A stretch of DNA of 64,000 nt from Euborellia annulipes. Lineage: Eukaryota; Arthropoda; Insecta; Dermaptera; Anisolabididae. This document shows positions 54,589 through 63,862 of this stretch, piece by piece (position 1 is the first letter of the stretch; each line of letters opens with the position of its first letter). Location of the stretch: contig JAKCPI010004482.1 in the NCBI GenBank assembly GCA_023213315.1, positions 1 to 64,000 of the forward strand, given 5' to 3'. Position numbers and translations under genes: made by a program. The notes under the pieces are model-generated. The model had not been told where the DNA came from. It searched no databases and saw nothing but the letters and a program-made list of their open reading frames with translations.

Positions 54589-54754
54589 CTGAGTCAAAGG
54601 TGATGGCAGGCGCCTCACGATATAGAATTTAATACTTGAAGACACATCACAATTAAAATTAAACTCACTGAACACTTTTTATAATTTTTTAAAGCACTAA
54701 ATAAAATCACTTCGAGAAAATGAACCGAACGCGTTGAGAATTGGAAGCGAGACT
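54589..54754 (-). other. Candidate first exon (non-coding)
   Basis: On minus, an initiator-like AATCAGTCTCG (A at 54754) starts a 166-base stretch of the style of arthropod 5' UTRs (AGTGTTCAGTGAGTTT). It ends at a good donor, TGACTCAG/GTATATTG. No TATA box and no start codon context that I would trust. No repeat family covers it. Coding exons would lie towards lower coordinates or outside the window. Confidence 0.35.
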
Positions 54755-55177
54755 GATTGTTTGGACTTGTCTCCGCTAGAGTGCTCTGGGTCTCTTTGTT
54801 TTTACTCTTTGAGGCAATATTAAATCGAAAAAAAAAAAAAAAAAAATGATGAATTAAAATAATATAATGAAAAAATTTTATAATATGATGGAAAAAATTA
54901 TTTTATTAAATTATTTACAAATATTAATATTTGTATGTATTATTATAAAAAAAAATAAAGTTCAAAGAATACAAATACTTTTTTATTTTTAACACCTGTA
55001 ATTTATGTAAAAATTTTATATGAAATAAAATATATTTGGAATTGAGAAAATCATTGTATTTATGATAATAATTTATTTTAGCGAATAAATTTATTTTTGA
55101 TTATTCCATATCCTTGCCGCGAATTACTATCGCTTTGTTTTGTTTTTTTCTTGTATAAATATAAAAATTTGGAATTC
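54755..55177. other. No gene recognised
   Basis: AT-rich with a 21-base poly-A near 54831; would be upstream DNA if the candidate exon is real. Confidence 0.45.
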
Positions 55178-55512
55178 AAAAATCTGGTGTGCCCGGGAGC
55201 CGTGGCTCAGTGAGAAGACATTAGCTTCTCGCACCGGAGTCCCGGGTTCGCTTCCCGTCCCAAGCGAGAAAAATTTATTTCATTTGATTTGACTACAAAT
55301 CATTTGAAATAAATAGGGATGGGGTCTAAATGGCCTTAGATGCCGAAAAAAACCTTAAAAAAAAAAAAATCTGGTGTAAGTGGTCGCACAGCGCACAACT
55401 TTCTCTTACATTCGGTAATCGGAAGTTGTGTTCTGTGCTTATCACACCAGATTTTTCGTGTTGACATATATTTAGTTTCTGGCGATATATTAGAATTCAA
55501 GATGTAAAATTA
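55178..55512 (+). repeat. TH hairpin-end fragment split by SINE-C
   Basis: The first 13 bases (AAAAATCTGGTGT) are duplicated around the SINE; the copy then runs to TTCAAGATGTAAAAT, where SINE-A begins. Confidence 0.8.
55191..55364 (+). mobile_element. SINE-C, full length, inside TH
   Basis: tRNA-like head GAGCCGTGGCTCAGTGAGAA with GGGTTCGCTTCCC near its end; body TTTGATTTGACTACAAATCA; tail GGTCTAAATGGCCTTAGATG plus A-run. Exact 13-bp TSD AAAAATCTGGTGT (55178-55190 and 55365-55377). Confidence 0.85.
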
Positions 55513-55607
55513 CCCCGGGCTTGGCGTAGTTGGTAGCACGCCTGCCTTGTATACCAAGGGTCGAGGGTTCGGATCCCAGGCAGTCCGATGATTTTATTTA
55601 AGCCAGT
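55513..55607 (+). mobile_element. SINE-A, head only
   Basis: tRNA-like head (GGGCTTGGCGTAGTTGGTAG; B box GGTTCGGATCCC) and the start of the body, cut at AAGCCAGTGAT. Inserted right after the TH motif TTCAAGATGTAAAAT. Confidence 0.8.
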
Positions 55608-56299
55608 GATAAGAAAAAGTGTTGTTTTATAAATTTTATTTGGCCAATATATGATAACGTTCTTTGAATCCTATATTTTAACACTAATACCTTTAAAAAA
55701 AAAAAAAAAATTTTATAACATCGATTTCTTATGAATTTATGTTTCATCTATATGTATTAAATAAACCCCCGTTCGCTCACTAAAACCAATATTAATTTGC
55801 ATTAAAAAACAACAACAAAAAAAAAAAAAACGAAGCATATTTATTTTCATAAATATTTTTGTTTATTTAAAAAGAGAATATCATTCATTGATTGTTCCAG
55901 CAAAAAAAAAAAAATATATGCATATTATAATGAGCTATTAAATGTTTATATGAGTGGATATTGATTAAAGAAATAAAAAGAGGAGGGGAGGGGGGGGGGA
56001 GTTGTATCAATACAAATAAATTGAATCTGCTAAAATGCAATTCATTTATCTAAATTGCATCTTTTAATCCAAATTATACTCGGATTTGCTCTGTGAGTTT
56101 AACTAAACTCTATGTGTCAAAGAGGAGGAGGGGTAGGGGATGATTAATTGAATTCAAAAGAGAGGGAAGGGGAGGGGGGGAGGAAAACATTGCTAATTGT
56201 ATAAATTCGAATTATCATACTAGGGGGAGAGACGAAGAATATTTTTTTTTTATGTATGTCATTAAATGGTGATAAGAATGATGCAAAGTTCAAATGCCC
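55608..56299. other. No gene recognised
   Basis: AT-rich with poly-A tracts and G-rich runs (55984-56001, 56168-56180). Confidence 0.5.
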
Positions 56300-56448
56300 G
56301 CAGGCATGGTGTAGGGGTTAGTGTATACCAAGGGTCGCGGGTTCGGATCCCATGCAGTCCGATGATTTTATTTAAGCCATTTCGATTCCAAATGGAAGTG
56401 AGTGTGAGTGTGAATGAGAAAAAGTGTGAGTGTTAAAGAAAAAAAAAA
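56300..56448 (+). mobile_element. SINE-A, internally deleted
   Basis: Head GGCATGGTGTAGGGGTTAGT with part of the anticodon arm missing, B box GGTTCGGATCCC, short body, GT-rich tail and poly-A. A diverged TH start (AATCTGCTGTGACTGGC) follows at 56465. Confidence 0.75.
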
Positions 56449-57388
56449 CTAAATTGTCTATTAAAAAATCTGCTGTGACTGGCTGTACAGCATACAACAC
56501 TCTTGTATCTAGTTGGGTAATGTGCTATCACTCCAAATTTTCGTTGTCGAGATATATATGTACCGTTTATTTTGAAAGTGGTGTAAGTCCATTTTCTATT
56601 GTTTCGAGAAAATGAAAGGTTAACTTAACTGTTTATTAAAAAATCTATTTACCGACCAATTTTCAATTGTACAAAACATGGGAATTTTTTTAAGAAATTT
56701 ACCACTAGCTAGTTATTAGGGTGGCCGCAAAAAACAAAATTTTTTAATTTCTTTCGGCCTAACATCCTAAAAGTTGTCTTTTGGCTAGAAAATGATAATG
56801 GCAAAGTTTTAGCTAAATTGGATAACGTTAACCCGTGCCTCATCGGGGTTAAAATTTTGAAAAAGTGCGATTTAATCTAAAAATTCGCAATTTTTGCATC
56901 ATAAAACGAAAACAAAGTATCGCAGAAAAATGCTTAGCTCATTTTATAGAAAATTTAATTCTCTTGAGGTTTTATAATAACCATTTCTTCATTAAAACTT
57001 ATAGATTTAGTGATATTTACAAATTAGCATTTCGGTTTTGATATATTGCTCTTTCTGAAAAATAAGTGGAAAATCACAAAAGTATAACATATATAACAAT
57101 TTGCTGGGAAAATATTCCAAAGGGAATGAAATTTTTACTACCCCCATACTCTAGAATGCCAATCCTAAATTTTCGACCTTGAGGACCGTGTGGGGGAGGG
57201 GGAGGGGGGACAAAAACCTCAAAAATGTGAGAAATCTTCAGGTTTTTGCTTATCTCGTAAACTATTTATATTTTGTCAAATTAACCGGCCGTATTTCGGT
57301 TAGTATTGAGTCTACGAATTCGTTTTATGTACCAAATTTTAGCAAATTTAATGCTCTACAACTTTGTATTGCGCTATATTTCACAAAA

Positions 57389-57409
57389 TATTCGGCAACT
57401 CAAGCCATC

Positions 57410-57445
<36 letters not shown>

Positions 57446-57479
57446 TGAGTGTGAATAAGAAAGTGTTTAAAAAAAAAAA
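57389..57479 (+). repeat. SINE-A tail fragment with long GT run
   Basis: ATTCGGCAACTCAAGCCATC, a (GT)n expansion, then GAATGTGAGTGTGAATAAG and poly-A. Confidence 0.6.
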
Positions 57480-57669
57480 GATAAATAAAAAACAAATTAT
57501 TTTCAATGACACCTACACGCCCCCTCCCCCTTTCAACAGCTTATATTCTCCCTCTACCCTTAGTGAAATGCAAAATATTTAATTTCATATTCAAAAGAAT
57601 CGTTTTTCGCAGTCAAATTATTTGTTTCTATCATTTTCTTTTTTCAATGATAAAATGCATAATAATTAC

Positions 57670-57837
57670 CTTTAATAAGACACTCAAGAGGGTGTGCTGG
57701 TTGACGGTGAGGTCAGGGTGGGTTACACTATATTAATTATTCACTTTGATTCACTTTAAACACAAAAAAGACAGCAGCGCCTGCAGGCAGGCCACGCTCT
57801 CGACTGAACGAGAGATTTGTCTTTCACTCTTTGTATA
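57670..57837 (-). promoter_or_regulatory. TATA plus initiator module with possible first exon
   Basis: On minus, TATAC (T at 57837) lies 32 bases upstream of the A in TCTCGTTCAGTCGAG (57805), a normal TATA-to-initiator distance. The 136 bases downstream include GCCTGCAGGCGCTGC and a GTGAATCAAAGTGAA stretch, ending at a good donor TTAAAG/GTAATTAT (57670). The same 15-mer and related flanks occur at 35039. It sits inside the hAT element. Confidence 0.4.
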
Positions 57838-58257
57838 GGAATAAAATAGATGAACATAGATAGCAATTCCCTTTTTATTAAAAATAAAAAAAATACCTTT
57901 TGCTCTAATCTAACTATATTTAGAGCCGGAAAATAATCTCAACAAGTGATTTGGACTATTCCAAGGCCTTTCTTAAATAATCAACCCTTAATCCCCCTAG
58001 GCAAAATAATAATCAACCCTATTTTTTGAATGTTTTCTATTTATTTGGCTTCGATTTAGCTAAAATAAATTTAAAAAACATTTTTTTCAATTTTTCAACC
58101 CTTTATCCAATCCTAATAAATAAAATAATTAACAATGCTATCGCCTTCGGCGAGCTTCGCGTCTAGTCAGAAAAAAATTAAAACCCTGAAAAACTTCCCG
58201 GGATCCGTCTTTGGGTTTTACACATAGTATAATTTTCTAGAATGTCTTACTTTAGGC

Positions 58258-58440
58258 CAGTGGTTTCCAAACTTCATGTTACAACGCCTCCCTTAAAAAT
58301 ATTTAATCGTATGACGCACCCCACTCCCCCCCACACACACACATTTAATAAAATAATACAAACACAAAAATTTTTAATACTAAAAAATTTAAATTTATAT
58401 AAAAATATTTTTTTATTTATTCATATTTATTATTTTAATT
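58258..58440 (+). repeat. hAT end fragment (CAGTGGTTTCCAAACT)
   Basis: A typical hAT terminus followed by ACAACGCCTCCC and AT-rich DNA similar to 484-650. No second end. Confidence 0.5.
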
Positions 58441-58917
58441 AAAAACTCCGTCCCAGAATCATTAAAATTATTTAAACTGCGAATTTTTAGATAAAATCAC
58501 TCTTTTTCAAAATTTTAACCCCGATGAGGCACGGGTTAAAGTTTCCCAATTTAGCTAAAACTTTGCCATTATTATTTTCTAGCCAAAAGACAACTTTTAG
58601 GATGTTCGGCCGAAATAAATTAAAAATTTTTGTTTTTTGCAGCCACCCTACTAGTTATAGATAGAAAATTTACATTAATTTAAGCATAATAAATTAGGTG
58701 ATTTCTCAGTTTTTAAAAATGGACTTACGCCACTTTCACTTTTAAACGGTCCATATATTTAGTTACCGAGAGTATACATCAGAACCCTAATTTTCTAAAT
58801 AGAAAAAATATTTATCAATAAAAGCATAAAAACATTTGAAGTACCAGGTACAACTTCAAAAATTTTGATGTGTTAATATTCGTTAGTTGTACCGGTACTT
58901 AAAATTTTTTTATGGAT

Positions 58918-59035
58918 GTAGAGATTCAATCAGGATTCAAAGGATATTGCAGCTAGGAAAATAAAAATTTTATTTAATTTTTTATTCACCGACGTTTCGG
59001 TCCCCAATCACAGCCTTCATCATAAATCTTTAATA
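58918..59035 (-). repeat. HR element 13: single arm with hammerhead relic
   Basis: Same family as HR elements 9 and 11 (TTATTCACCGACGTTTCGGT). The core reads ATGATGA (C3 lost) and stem I no longer pairs. Confidence 0.6.
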
Positions 59036-59077
59036 TGAAATAATAACGCTTGTTATGGGGGTATATTCAGGTCAAAA

Positions 59078-59940
59078 TTCTAGTACTTTTTGGCCGATTT
59101 AGTTCAAAAGTTTCGTGTCACGTGCCAGGGTGGTTCCTAACTTAAATATAAAATTTCAACCTCCTAGCTCTTTTCGTTCTTGAGATATTTTGTTCACAGA
59201 CAGACACACACACAGACAGACCATGTTGCGAAAACCACTTTTTTGGACCTCAAAAGGCATATCCATCTAAATATCGACAACGAATTTTTGACATGAATCC
59301 AACACTTTCTCTACGGGAGCGAAGTGGTTACGCATGTTTTTCTCGTTAAGATGGCGTTGTGTGTCATTAAAAGTATGCCCAAATATCAAGTAATTCAAAA
59401 ATTTGCCAAGAGATGTCAGAATGGTTGATTTTCTTTGATCTTTTAACAATAAATACTTTATAAATGTTATTATATATTGTCTCTTTTATAAAAGCATAAA
59501 AATATATAAATATAGGCCAGATATAGGCTAATACTATATCGTCTGTTAGACTAGCCTGCCATCTATTGCAAGAATGCTGAACTAATTTGACAGTTGATTT
59601 TTAAATAAATCATCTAAGGTTATTTTAAAAATTTCTTAATTAATATGTGATTAATAATAACAAAAAATTCATTTTTAAATTTAAAAAAAATTAAAGATTA
59701 TTGGGACAGATTGTTTTTTTTTTTGTATTTGTTTGATAACAAAAAAATTAATTACGATAATTTTTTAATAAGTCATTAAAAAAATTATAGCTCGATGTCC
59801 CAATAATCTCTTATGAATTTAATTCATTTAAAAAAAAACGCATTGAAAAATTCCTTATAAGAGTCTAGTTTTTTTTTTTTAAAGTACGTTTAGACGTCGC
59901 TCCTGAACCCCATTAACATATATAGAGGTAAGAGAAAGTA
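59078..59940 (+). mobile_element. TH repeat, distal half, with family C copy 3 inside
   Basis: CTAGTACTTTTTGGCCGATT to AACACTTTCTCT, then after the insertion ATTAACATATATAGAGG and the GGTAAGAGAAAGTA end. Confidence 0.85.
59313..59911 (+). mobile_element. Family C element, copy 3 (uninterrupted)
   Basis: Starts ACGGGAGCGAAGTGGTTACG and ends AGACGTCGCTCCTGAACCCC; GGAGCGA is inverted at the two ends. About 599 bp, no coding capacity. Serves as the reference for copies 1 and 2. Confidence 0.8.
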
Positions 59941-61087
59941 AAAAATATATTTATTCATCTGTCATATTATTTATATTAGAGCTACAGAGAGAGAGGAAGA
60001 GATTAACGCAATCTCATTATCTTAATCAAAATCAGTGTTCAGACAAAGCGGCGTTTCTCTTCTTCGTAATTGATATTTAAGAAGAGAGAAGAGGCAAAAA
60101 AAAAAAAAAATATTGAATGAATGTCAAGAGAGAGAGAAATATTTATTTGGTTGTCAGATGCGTGTGAAGACCCCGAAAGCAAAGTGATGAAGAGGAAGAG
60201 AAGGGGGTGGTTGGGTGGTGGTTGTGAGTGAGCACGACGACTAATTGAGCTGATCGTTTTAAATCGATTCCTCAAATGCCTGACTGTCTGTCACTGACAA
60301 CTGATGGAGAAATGGGTTGGAGTGAGTGGGTGGGGCAAAAAAAAAAAAATATTTTCATGACACATTGACGGAAAAAAATCATTTAATAAAATCAGAGTTT
60401 TTTTTTTTTATAAAGAAACTAATTATGGATTTGTTTTTTTAGAAGTAATTTTGTTAATTTTAATAAAAAAAAGAAATTTTCTCTACAGAGGGAGGTATGA
60501 TAATCATAGCAATTTGGATTTGTTGAACACGAATCAAATTGTGATATAAAAATATTCAACTTTTAGATTTAATGAAGCAAATGATATTATAGATATTTTT
60601 TTGTGTCGAGATTGTATTTCGTTTCACATAGCACCTTAGTTCTAAAATTGACCACTAGTGTTTTCAATTGTATTTTAAATGTTGACTGCTTGAAATAAAC
60701 TCTGGTTATTTTTCACAATTGAAGATATGAATGCAAGAGGTAGATAATACCCAAATGTAAACTTTTTAGAAAAACGAGAAAAACTTTTTACATTACTTTA
60801 AATTTGTATTTTGTAGATTATTTGATTATAATATGAAAATATTTAGAATATGCATTTACAAATTGATTTTCAGGCTTATAACTTCTCATGGAATATATAA
60901 AAAAGAGAAATAAATAATTATATGTTGGAATTACCCATTTCTTGCACTCAGTTGTTTTAAGAATTAGTTTTAAGTTATAAAGAAAAAGTTTCAAAAAATT
61001 TACATGCAAATCCCCATATGGGGATTTAACATTTGCTCTATGGAAGGAATAGCCGGAAAATGAATTTGAAAAATCTGAAATACAACA
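59941..61087. other. No gene recognised
   Basis: GA-rich patches around 59985-60190, otherwise AT-rich; no repeat or coding identity. Confidence 0.5.
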
Positions 61088-61403
61088 TTAGTAAAGTGTA
61101 CTTCAAATAATTTTACGAAAAATTTTACTGATATACTTTTCAAAGAGCATCTAAAAAATAGTCGATTTATGAATTTTAATCAAAATGAGAGCAAATTTTG
61201 AAAAAATAGGAAAAACTAAAAAAAAAAAAGTTCTAGTACTTTTTGGCCTATTTTGTTCAAAAGATTATTTTCACCCCCTTGGGGGGGGGGGGTGCTAATT
61301 TAAATATAAAATTTTAACCTCGTAGCTCTTTTAGTTCCTAAGATATTTTGTTCACAGACAGACAGATCATGTCGCGAAAACCACTTTTTTGGACTCAGGG
61401 GAC

Positions 61404-61578
61404 TAAGATAAGGTTCATTTGTTTGTAACCACATTAGTCCTGATGAAGGGAGACGTTGAGTCCCCCGAAACGTCGACTGAATATTGGAATAAAATTTGGC
61501 CTGAAAAACTACTTCAGGCATTTTCAATTGTCGTACATCATACATCTATTTACACCAGGCTTTCCCAATCATCAATAT
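61404..61578 (+). mobile_element. HR element 14: single-arm hammerhead element
   Basis: 175 bp flanked by an exact 9-bp TSD TCAGGGGAC (61395-61403 and 61579-61587). It has one ribozyme and ~100 bases of 3' sequence, without an inverted partner. Confidence 0.85.
61435..61479 (+). ncRNA. Hammerhead ribozyme motif, core intact (HR14)
   Basis: 5-bp stem I TAGTC/GACTG, core CTGATGA, extra A, stem II GGGAGAC/GTCCCCC (one A-C mismatch), GAAA, zero-loop stem III AC/GT, H17 = C. Confidence 0.75.
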
Positions 61579-61653
61579 TCAGGGGACATTAAAACATGAA
61601 GATCCATCAAAATCTTTTTGACATGAATCCAATACATTCTCTCTACATATTCC

Positions 61654-61916
61654 ATATATGGACCCTGTTATCCATTGGTGTGTCAAGGGCCAAAAAATTA
61701 AAAATTGAGTTAAGCACAGAATGTTGTTTCCAAATGCTATAATTAATAGTATTTTTTATGAAATATGTCCTAAAAAAATTTATATTTAATGTTACTTGCA
61801 CAATTGACAAAAAAAAAATTATATATAATCTAATCAAAACAAAAAACTTTAATGTTAATTTTCTCAAAACTCGGTACCTGGCGCTTGACACACTAATGCG
61901 TAACAGGGTCCATATA
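61654..61916. mobile_element. M1 foldback MITE, second copy
   Basis: TGGACCCTGTTATCCATTGG at the left and AATGCGTAACAGGGTCCATA at the right. It is inserted in the AT-hairpin of the TH copy. Confidence 0.8.
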
Positions 61917-61929
61917 GGGTAAGAGAAAT

Positions 61930-62425
61930 AAAAAATTTATTTATTTATTATAAAACGTTTGGTGTAATTTTAATCCTTGAAAGTAAAAGTTTCCTCACTG
62001 TCTGATCCCTCTTACGCAAAGTATCATTTACCCAGAGGGTCGGTTTGATTGTAACTGATCACATGTAACCCTTTTTGTGTGGTTGGTGGTTTTAGTTTGG
62101 CGATCAAATCAACCGATATAGTGATCAGATTTCCCACAATCATCTTTATTTGAAGGGCCATTGAGGCATGCTACAATCACAAACAAATAAATACGCGCAG
62201 GTAGAGAGAGAGAGTCCCTTCGAGTGGTGGGGGGGGAACACGTTCCTGTTCCTCTGGGTCAGAGGGGGGCAAATAAACCCGACCCAGGCAGCTGCTCGGC
62301 CCTTCAGGTTGATAGACAGGTCGCCTTGTAAGCATCTGCCAAATTAACACACATTTATTTGGAACAGCTTCTTTTTTTTATAGGCCAACAGGCAGACAGA
62401 CTCTTTTGTTGAAATAAAATAAAAA
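61930..62425. other. No gene recognised
   Basis: Mixed composition; a G-run at 62229-62236. No repeat or exon supported. Confidence 0.5.
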
Positions 62426-62467
62426 TTCTGATGAAGGTATAAAAACGTGTGTCGAAATATTGCTTTG
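62426..62467 (+). ncRNA. Hammerhead motif, weak relic
   Basis: CTGATGA, extra A, stem II pairs mostly by G-T, GAAA and AT/AT stem III are present, but stem I is lost. Confidence 0.35.
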
Positions 62468-62869
62468 TGACAAGTGGGCTCACTAACGGCTCTATTTATC
62501 AGTTAAAAGAATACCAAATTATGAGGGGGCTCATAGATTGAAGGATGCTTTTGAGGATAGCTCCATTGCGTCAGAAAATATTTTCGAATTATCTCTAAAA
62601 TGTTTTAAAATGGTGTCTTAAATTTTGGACAAAAATGACAAGATTTGCTAACCAATCCAAGGAGAGCATGCCAAAACCGATTTTTGATAAAGAACTATGA
62701 ATTTTACAAATTTTTTAAATATGAAAATTGAAAAAAATTAAAAATACTTGAATTAAAATACGATTGATTGCTCATCAAAAGTTTAAAAGTTTTTTTGGGT
62801 CATGATTAACTGATTTGGACTTTCACGATCATTGTTATAAGTATTTTAAAAGATTTTATGGCATAAATC
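62468..62869. other. No gene recognised
   Basis: AT-rich unassigned DNA. Confidence 0.5.
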
Positions 62870-62909
62870 ATGGATAATTTTAGTAAATAACGTGTTATTA
62901 TCTAGAATA

Positions 62910-62956
62910 ATATACAACGTTTCGGCTACTAATTCTGCAGCCGTCATCAGGTATAT
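62910..62956 (-). ncRNA. Hammerhead ribozyme motif, core intact (HR16)
   Basis: On minus: perfect 6-bp stem I ATATAC/GTATAT, core CTGATGA, extra C, 6-bp stem II GGCTGC/GTAGCC (one G-T) with a 7-nt loop, GAAA, zero-loop stem III AC/GT, H17 = T. It is a lone motif; element borders could not be drawn. Confidence 0.75.
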
Positions 62957-63087
62957 GCATTTATTTGGAACAATGAAGACTAATTACAGATTTATTATTT
63001 ACTAAAATAAACAAAAATTTTTGCCAAAATTCATGCTCTGTTTAAGCAATTGTCTTTTATTTCTAACTATTGGATCGTCATCAGAAA

Positions 63088-63135
63088 GGATTAAATAACT
63101 CTGATGATGACCCACATGAGTGTCGAAATGAGCAT
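63088..63135 (+). ncRNA. Hammerhead motif, weak relic
   Basis: CTGATGA, extra T, an imperfect GAC/GTC stem II, GAAA and a 3-bp ATG/CAT stem III, but stem I fails after one pair. A TCATCAGA / TCTGATGA inversion just upstream suggests a decayed inverted pair. Confidence 0.35.
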
Positions 63136-63204
63136 TAAATGTTAAAAATATTAATTTTTAATAGCCGGGGGCAATAGTCAACACAATCGTTACAGTTAAG
63201 TGAT

Positions 63205-63285
63205 ACCAAGCGCTGATAAAGCTCGGGGTTGGGGACCCCGAGCAATCAGCATGTGGAACGTCCTCCGATGGCCATTGATATTATG
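63205..63285 (+). repeat. R1 dispersed repeat
   Basis: AATCAGCATGTGGAACGTCC matches the inverted copy at 2118-2215. Confidence 0.55.
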
Positions 63286-63325
63286 TAATTTAAAAATATT
63301 TTAATAAATAAAGACACGCAAATTA

Positions 63326-63816
63326 GTCTGTCTGTGAACAAAATATCTCAGGAACTAAAAGAGCTACGGGGTTGAAATTTTATAATTAAGTTAGGCACCC
63401 CCCCCCCCCCAAGGGTTGAAAATGAGCTTTTGAATGAAATCGGCTAAAAGGTACTAGGTAAAGGTATTAGTACTTTACTGATGTACTTTTTATAGTTTTT
63501 TTTTGATTTTCTCAAAATTCGCTGCAACGATTTTGTTTAAAATTCATAAATGAACTATTTTTTAGATGCTCTTTAAAAAGTATATCATTGAAATTTTTCG
63601 TGGAAATCAATTGAAGTACACTTTACTGATGTAGAAGCATTCGTAGCTGAGCGCCATCTATGAATCATCGCGTGGTCAAGTATGGAACTAAAGTGCTAAG
63701 AGTAACTAAATATATCTCGACTCAAAAAATCTGGTGTGACAAGCACAGTACACAACTTTCATTTGTCAAAGGGTAAGAGAAAGTTGTGTGCTGTGCGACC
63801 AGTCACATCCGAATTT
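63326..63816 (-). repeat. TH repeat, variant subfamily, truncated
   Basis: From the AGTCTGTCTGTGAACAAAAT block to the CTGGTGTGAC hairpin end; shares GCCATCTATGAATCATCGCG with 44891-45620. Confidence 0.85.
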
Positions 63817-63817
63817 T

Positions 63818-63862
63818 ATACGTTTCGAGCGGTTGTCGCACTCATTTTCAGGGCAACAAAAT
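63818..63862 (-). ncRNA. Hammerhead motif, core-mutated relic
   Basis: On minus: CTGAAAA (G8 lost), stem II GAGTG/CGCTC with a 7-nt loop, GAAA, AC/GT, H17 = A. Stem I is lost. Confidence 0.4.

Larger units (their letters stand above)
56717..58650. mobile_element. hAT-type element with ~170-bp TIRs and cargo
   Basis: Starts TAGGGTGGCCGCAAAAAAC and ends in the inverted GTTTTTTGCAGCCACCCTA; arms of ~170 bp at ~90% identity. Exact 8-bp TSD CTAGTTAT (56709-56716 and 58651-58658). No transposase. Inside are a SINE-A tail, a promoter-like module and a second hAT fragment. Confidence 0.85.
56561..58755. mobile_element. Outer inverted-repeat element around a hAT
   Basis: GAAAGTGGTGTAAGTCCATT at the left (about 56574) is repeated inverted at 58719-58739 (AATGGACTTACGCCACTTTC), with TACCGTTT / AAACGGTC beyond. 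It appears to be a short foldback split by the hAT insertion. Confidence 0.5.
61088..61929 (+). mobile_element. TH repeat, distal part, with HR element 14 and M1 inside
   Basis: Variant-subfamily body, then two insertions, and a decayed end (GGTAAGAGAAATAAA). Confidence 0.85.
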
